Notes under the pieces: generated by a model
Told to the model about the DNA's origin: nothing
The model's input: the letters and a program-made list of their open reading frames with translations, nothing else
The model's database searches: none
Position numbers and translations under genes: made by a program
Part shown: positions 4,063 to 7,075 of the stretch, in pieces
How the letters are laid out: each line of letters begins with the position of its first letter
Position numbering within the stretch: position 1 is the stretch's first letter
Source: Chloroflexota bacterium
GTDB taxonomy: Bacteria; Chloroflexota; Anaerolineae; B4-G1; SLSP01
Assembly: GCA_022707665.1 (NCBI GenBank)
Contig: JAKJAE010000134.1
Coordinates: 1-7,075 of the forward strand
Direction of reading: 5' to 3'
DNA: 7,075 nt

Positions 4063-5343
4063 ATGCAGCTCTCAGCCGTAACGCGCGGCTTGCGTGCCAA
4101 CGCACGCTGGTTGCGACCGGAACAGCTCTCGCTCGAGAACCGCAACATCTTCTACTTTACCCTCGATACCGCCCTGCAGGGCCTGATGATGGGCGGTATC
4201 TTCAGTTTCATCTCCGTCTTCATCGTCCGCCTGGGAGCGACGGAGATCCAGACCGGCCTGCTCACCTCGTTGCCGGCGATCGTGATGGCGCTGGCCTCGA
4301 TTCCCTCAGGGCAGGTCGTCCAACGTCAACGCGACCTGGTGCGTTTCACCAACATCGTGCGCATCTTCCACCGCGGGTCGGTCCTGCTCGTGACGCTCCT
4401 GCCGTTCATGCGCAGCCTGCCCCTGATCCAGATCATCATCGCCATCTGGACCGTGAAGGCCATCGCCAACGCGCTCCTCGAGTCATCGTGGATGGCGGTC
4501 ATCGCGGAGGTGATCCCACCACACCGCCGGGCAAGTGTCAATGGGATGCGCTGGACGGTGATGAGCGTTGTGACTGCCGTCGCCGTGGCGGTCTTCGGCT
4601 TCGTGCTCGACCGGATGCCGTTCCCGCTCAACTACCAGATCGTGTTCCTGATCTCGTTCATCGGCGGCTCCGCAGGCATGATCTACTGGGGCAAGCTGGA
4701 GGTCCCCGAAAGCATGCGCACCGACCACCTGGTCAGCGAGCCCAAGACCTGGCGCGAGCAGATCCGCTCCTACTGGCAGAGCATCCAGGTCCCGGCGTTC
4801 GTGCGCTACGAACTGACCGCGTCAATTCTCAGGCTGGGCATGAACCTGCCCACAGCGCTGTACAGCATCTATTGGATTCGTCGCCTCTATGCTTCCGACC
4901 TCTGGATTGGATGGCATTCGACCACCAACCAGGTGGCGACGATCCTCGGCTACACGATATGGGGAAGGATCATCAGTCGCAAAGGACACTTCAAGCCGCT
5001 TCTGATCTGTGCCGCGGGTACGGGGCTCTATCCGGTGCTTATGGCGCTGGTACCAAATCAGGTATGGCTCCCCCTGGTCTCCATCGTCCAGGGCTTCTTC
5101 ATCACGGGCGTCAACCTATCGTTCTTCGACACGCTGCTGGCGGTCTGTCCGGCTGATCGACGGCCCAGCCTCATCGCCGTGAACACAATGCTGGCAAGCT
5201 CGATGATGTTCGCAGCACCGATCCTCGGGACCCTGCTGGCCGGCTGGGTCGATCTCCAGGGTGTCTTCTTCATCGCTGGCGGTGTTCACCTTGTCGCAGT
5301 TCTGTGTTTCTGGCTCTTCCGCGTAGCTGCGGAGTTGGACTAG
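4063..5343 (+). CDS. Major facilitator superfamily transporter, substrate unknown
   Basis: A 426-residue inner membrane protein with about twelve hydrophobic segments: near 31-57, 64-85, 104-118, 119-140, 162-183, 189-210, 250-270, 280-302, 309-330, 333-357, 368-395 and 399-420. A polar cytoplasmic loop of about 40 residues (211-250) separates the two six-helix halves, as in MFS proteins. The halves still show related loops, PPHRRASVNGM (152-162) and PADRRPSLIAVN (363-374), fitting the internal duplication of the fold. The N-terminus is long and basic (about 28 residues before the first helix). The A-type loop motif after helix 2 is degraded (SGQVVQRQRDLVRF), so subfamily and substrate cannot be named. 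The start is ATG 4063 with GAGG at 4051-4054. An overlapping frame from TTG 4059 has no family sequence and is a shadow. The M20 gene follows after 47 bases without a clear promoter or terminator, so co-transcription is likely. Confidence 0.87.
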   Translation: MQLSAVTRGLRANARWLRPEQLSLENRNIFYFTLDTALQGLMMGGIFSFISVFIVRLGATEIQTGLLTSLPAIVMALASIPSGQVVQRQRDLVRFTNIVRIFHRGSVLLVTLLPFMRSLPLIQIIIAIWTVKAIANALLESSWMAVIAEVIPPHRRASVNGMRWTVMSVVTAVAVAVFGFVLDRMPFPLNYQIVFLISFIGGSAGMIYWGKLEVPESMRTDHLVSEPKTWREQIRSYWQSIQVPAFVRYELTASILRLGMNLPTALYSIYWIRRLYASDLWIGWHSTTNQVATILGYTIWGRIISRKGHFKPLLICAAGTGLYPVLMALVPNQVWLPLVSIVQGFFITGVNLSFFDTLLAVCPADRRPSLIAVNTMLASSMMFAAPILGTLLAGWVDLQGVFFIAGGVHLVAVLCFWLFRVAAELD

Positions 5344-5390
5344 ACGCAGCCCGCACCCACATCACTCAACGTTATCCCATTGGAGGATCT

Positions 5391-6773
5391 ATGACTCAAA
5401 CACCCCTGCAGGCCAGCGTTGCCTACGCGCACGCCCATACCGATGCCTTCATCGAACAGTACAAAGAGCTACTGCGTATCCCATCCATCGGCGCCGATCC
5501 TGCCTGCCGCGCCGACGTCCGGTGCGCCGCCGACTGGATTGCCGCCGAGATGGTACGGCTGGGGCTGGACCACGTCCAAGTCCTCGAGACCGAGGGCCAG
5601 CCCGCCGTCTACGGCGACTGGCTGCACGCCGGGCCTGAGGCGCCAACCGTGCTGCTCTACGCCCACTACGATGTCCAGCCGGTTGATCCGCTCGCGCTGT
5701 GGGTCACCCCACCCTTCGAGCCCGACGTGCGCGAGGGCAAGCTCTACGCACGCGGCGCCGTCGACGACAAATCGGGCGTCTTCCTGCACCTGAAAGCGCT
5801 CGAGTCAGTCCTCAACGCAACGGGCAAGCTGCCGATCAACGCCAAGATCATCTTCGAGGGCGAGGAGGAGAGCGGCTCGCCAACAATGGAACCATTCATC
5901 AGGGCGCACCGGGATCTGCTGAACGCTGATGCGGTCGTGATCTCGGACGGCGGCAGTTCCACCGAGATTCCCGAAATCGGCGCCTCGGTGCGCGGCATCG
6001 TCACGGCGGAGGTCCACGTCAAGGGGCCAGACCGTGATCTGCACTCGGGCGGCTTTGGCGGGGTCGTCCATAACCCGACCCACATGGTCGCCAGGATCAT
6101 CGCGGCCCTCCACGATGATGAAGGACGCATCCAGATCCCCGGCTTCTACGATGCCGTCCTGCCGGTCTCCGAGTCAGCGCGGGCCTGGATCGAGGCGGAG
6201 GAGCCCAACGCGATCGAAGAAGCGCGCAAGGAGGTGGGTACGAAGCCCTTCTGGGGCGTCCCCGGCTACAGCTACCTGGAGCGCGCGACGGCGCAGCCCA
6301 CCTGTGACGTCAACGGCATCTTCGGCGGCTACCAGGGCAGCGGCACCAAGACGGTGTTGCCCGCAGAGGCCGGGTTCAAGGTCAGCATGCGCCTGGTGAA
6401 CAACCAGGAGCCCGCGGACATCGCCGCAAAGTTCCTGGCCTTCGTCGAGCGCTTCACATGCGAGACCGTGGACATCGAAGCACGGATCATCTCGAGCGGC
6501 TGGCCTGCGGAGTTCGTCACGACCGGGCCCATCGCCCAGGCAGCCATCGATGCCTACGCCCCGACGTGGGGACACGCGCCCAAGATGAGCCGCGGGGGCG
6601 GCTCCGTGCCGATCGTGGGCATGTTCCAGCACGTGCTGGGCGCGCCTGTGGTCAGCTTGGGGCTGGGACACGGCGGCGGCGTGCACTCACCCAACGAGTA
6701 CTACAACCTGAGCTATTTCGACAAGAACGTCGACACGGCGATCCATTTCTACTTCAACCTTGTTCGTGGATAG
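5391..6773 (+). CDS. M20 family metallopeptidase, CNDP-like dipeptidase
   Basis: A 460-residue cytoplasmic zinc peptidase; no signal peptide is seen. All M20 metal and catalytic residues are present: His92 and Asp94 in LLYAHYDVQP, bridging Asp125 in YARGAVDDKSG, the general base and metal pair Glu159-Glu160 in EGEEESGS, Asp186 in VISDGG, and His432 in GGGVHSPNEYY. The dimerisation domain lies between, from about 195 to 380, and includes DLHSGGFGG and the CNDP/Dug1-type sequence QPTCDVNGIFGGYQGSGTKT. This points to a dipeptidase that cuts short peptides rather than a deacylase, though related acyl-amino-acid hydrolases cannot be excluded. The start ATG 5391 has a good ribosome binding site (TGGAGGA at 5381-5387); the frame is open further upstream but would overlap the transporter gene. 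Its 3' end overlaps the next gene by 8 bases, so the two are probably translated together. Confidence 0.94.
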   Translation: MTQTPLQASVAYAHAHTDAFIEQYKELLRIPSIGADPACRADVRCAADWIAAEMVRLGLDHVQVLETEGQPAVYGDWLHAGPEAPTVLLYAHYDVQPVDPLALWVTPPFEPDVREGKLYARGAVDDKSGVFLHLKALESVLNATGKLPINAKIIFEGEEESGSPTMEPFIRAHRDLLNADAVVISDGGSSTEIPEIGASVRGIVTAEVHVKGPDRDLHSGGFGGVVHNPTHMVARIIAALHDDEGRIQIPGFYDAVLPVSESARAWIEAEEPNAIEEARKEVGTKPFWGVPGYSYLERATAQPTCDVNGIFGGYQGSGTKTVLPAEAGFKVSMRLVNNQEPADIAAKFLAFVERFTCETVDIEARIISSGWPAEFVTTGPIAQAAIDAYAPTWGHAPKMSRGGGSVPIVGMFQHVLGAPVVSLGLGHGGGVHSPNEYYNLSYFDKNVDTAIHFYFNLVRG

Positions 6774-7075
6774 CTTCACACTTCCACCAGAGCTGCTCGC
6801 GATGCTGGCGGCCCAGGGGCAGACGCCCCTGGGCCCCATGGAAGCCCTGGAAGGCGGCGCGATCAGCACGACGATCCGGTTCGCCGTCGATACCGGGCAG
6901 CGTTATGTAGCCAAGTGCCTGCGCGACGGTCCGCCTGACCTCTATGAGAAGGAAGCCGCGGGCTTGCAGGCGCTGGCCCTGCCGGGCTGTCCCCGTGTCC
7001 CCCGCGTGATCGCCGTGGAGCCGACGTTCCTGCTCCTGGAGGACCTGGGCAAGGGCGAGCGCAAGCCCACCTACT
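6766..7075 (+). CDS. Fructosamine/ketosamine-3-kinase family protein, 5' part only
   Basis: The frame runs off the right edge; 103 residues are visible, the N-lobe of a kinase fold. The glycine-rich region EGGAISTTIRF (29-39) is followed by RYVAKC with the ATP-binding Lys50, then YEKEAAGLQAL with the partner Glu63, then CPRVPRVIA (75-83) and the hinge FLLLEDLG (88-95). This order fits the fructosamine kinase family, which phosphorylates sugars attached to amino groups and so frees the amine; it is related to aminoglycoside phosphotransferases, which remain a second choice because the catalytic loop lies outside the window. The start is uncertain: GTG 6766 gives an 8-base overlap with the M20 gene and keeps the full N-terminus; TTG 6760 or ATG 6802 are alternatives, and none has a clear Shine-Dalgarno sequence, so translation is probably coupled to the M20 gene. 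Confidence 0.82.
   Translation, partial: MDSFTLPPELLAMLAAQGQTPLGPMEALEGGAISTTIRFAVDTGQRYVAKCLRDGPPDLYEKEAAGLQALALPGCPRVPRVIAVEPTFLLLEDLGKGERKPTY

Noticed and set aside
4059..5156. A 365-codon open frame from TTG 4059 overlapping the transporter gene
   Set aside because: Its translation is rich in Arg, Pro, His and Gly with no family motifs. The frame at 4063 gives a twelve-helix MFS protein; this one is a shadow of it.

Overview
This 7 kb stretch is GC-rich (roughly 60% or more by eye) and bacterial, with every gene on the + strand. Gene order, the Trm112-like and DUF123 proteins, the M20 dipeptidase type, AGGAGG ribosome binding sites and a tRNA-Lys without encoded CCA all fit a Chloroflexota bacterium (Anaerolineae-like). 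That placement is an inference from family resemblance and has not been tested.

Layout. The window opens inside the 3' part of a primary-type sigma-70 factor gene (2-493), closed by a strong intrinsic terminator (519-543). A promoter with an extended -10 then drives metG, methionyl-tRNA synthetase (618-2387). A 320-base gap follows; it holds a palindromic repeat cluster and a promoter of the same extended -10 type. This promoter serves a tightly packed three-gene unit: a Trm112-like zinc protein (2708-2956), a two-helix membrane protein of unknown role (2959-3195) and a DUF123/GIY-YIG-fold protein (3195-3656). The next 200 bases carry no gene but are rich in structure: a TATAAT box, an inverted copy plus three exact copies of a 13-bp unit, an 8-bp inverted repeat enclosing those copies, and a near-perfect palindrome. 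A textbook promoter then reads tRNA-Lys(UUU) (3860-3933), followed at once by a 13-bp-stem hairpin. The right end holds an MFS transporter (4063-5343), an M20 dipeptidase (5391-6773) and the start of a fructosamine-kinase-family gene (6766 to the edge). The last two overlap by 8 bases.

How the genes relate. The left part is information processing (sigma factor, MetRS, tRNA-Lys). The right part looks like one transcription unit for uptake or export and catabolism of small molecules or peptides; the coupling of a dipeptidase to a ketosamine kinase suggests, but does not prove, handling of glycated peptides.

No mobile element, CRISPR array, phage gene or defence system was found. The most unusual material is non-coding: the repeat/anti-repeat block at 3659-3800, the hairpin after the tRNA that repeats ten bases of the tRNA's own D-arm, two palindromes sharing a core, and a common TGnTATACT promoter form next to a sigma factor whose extended -10 contact residue is changed from Glu to Asp.
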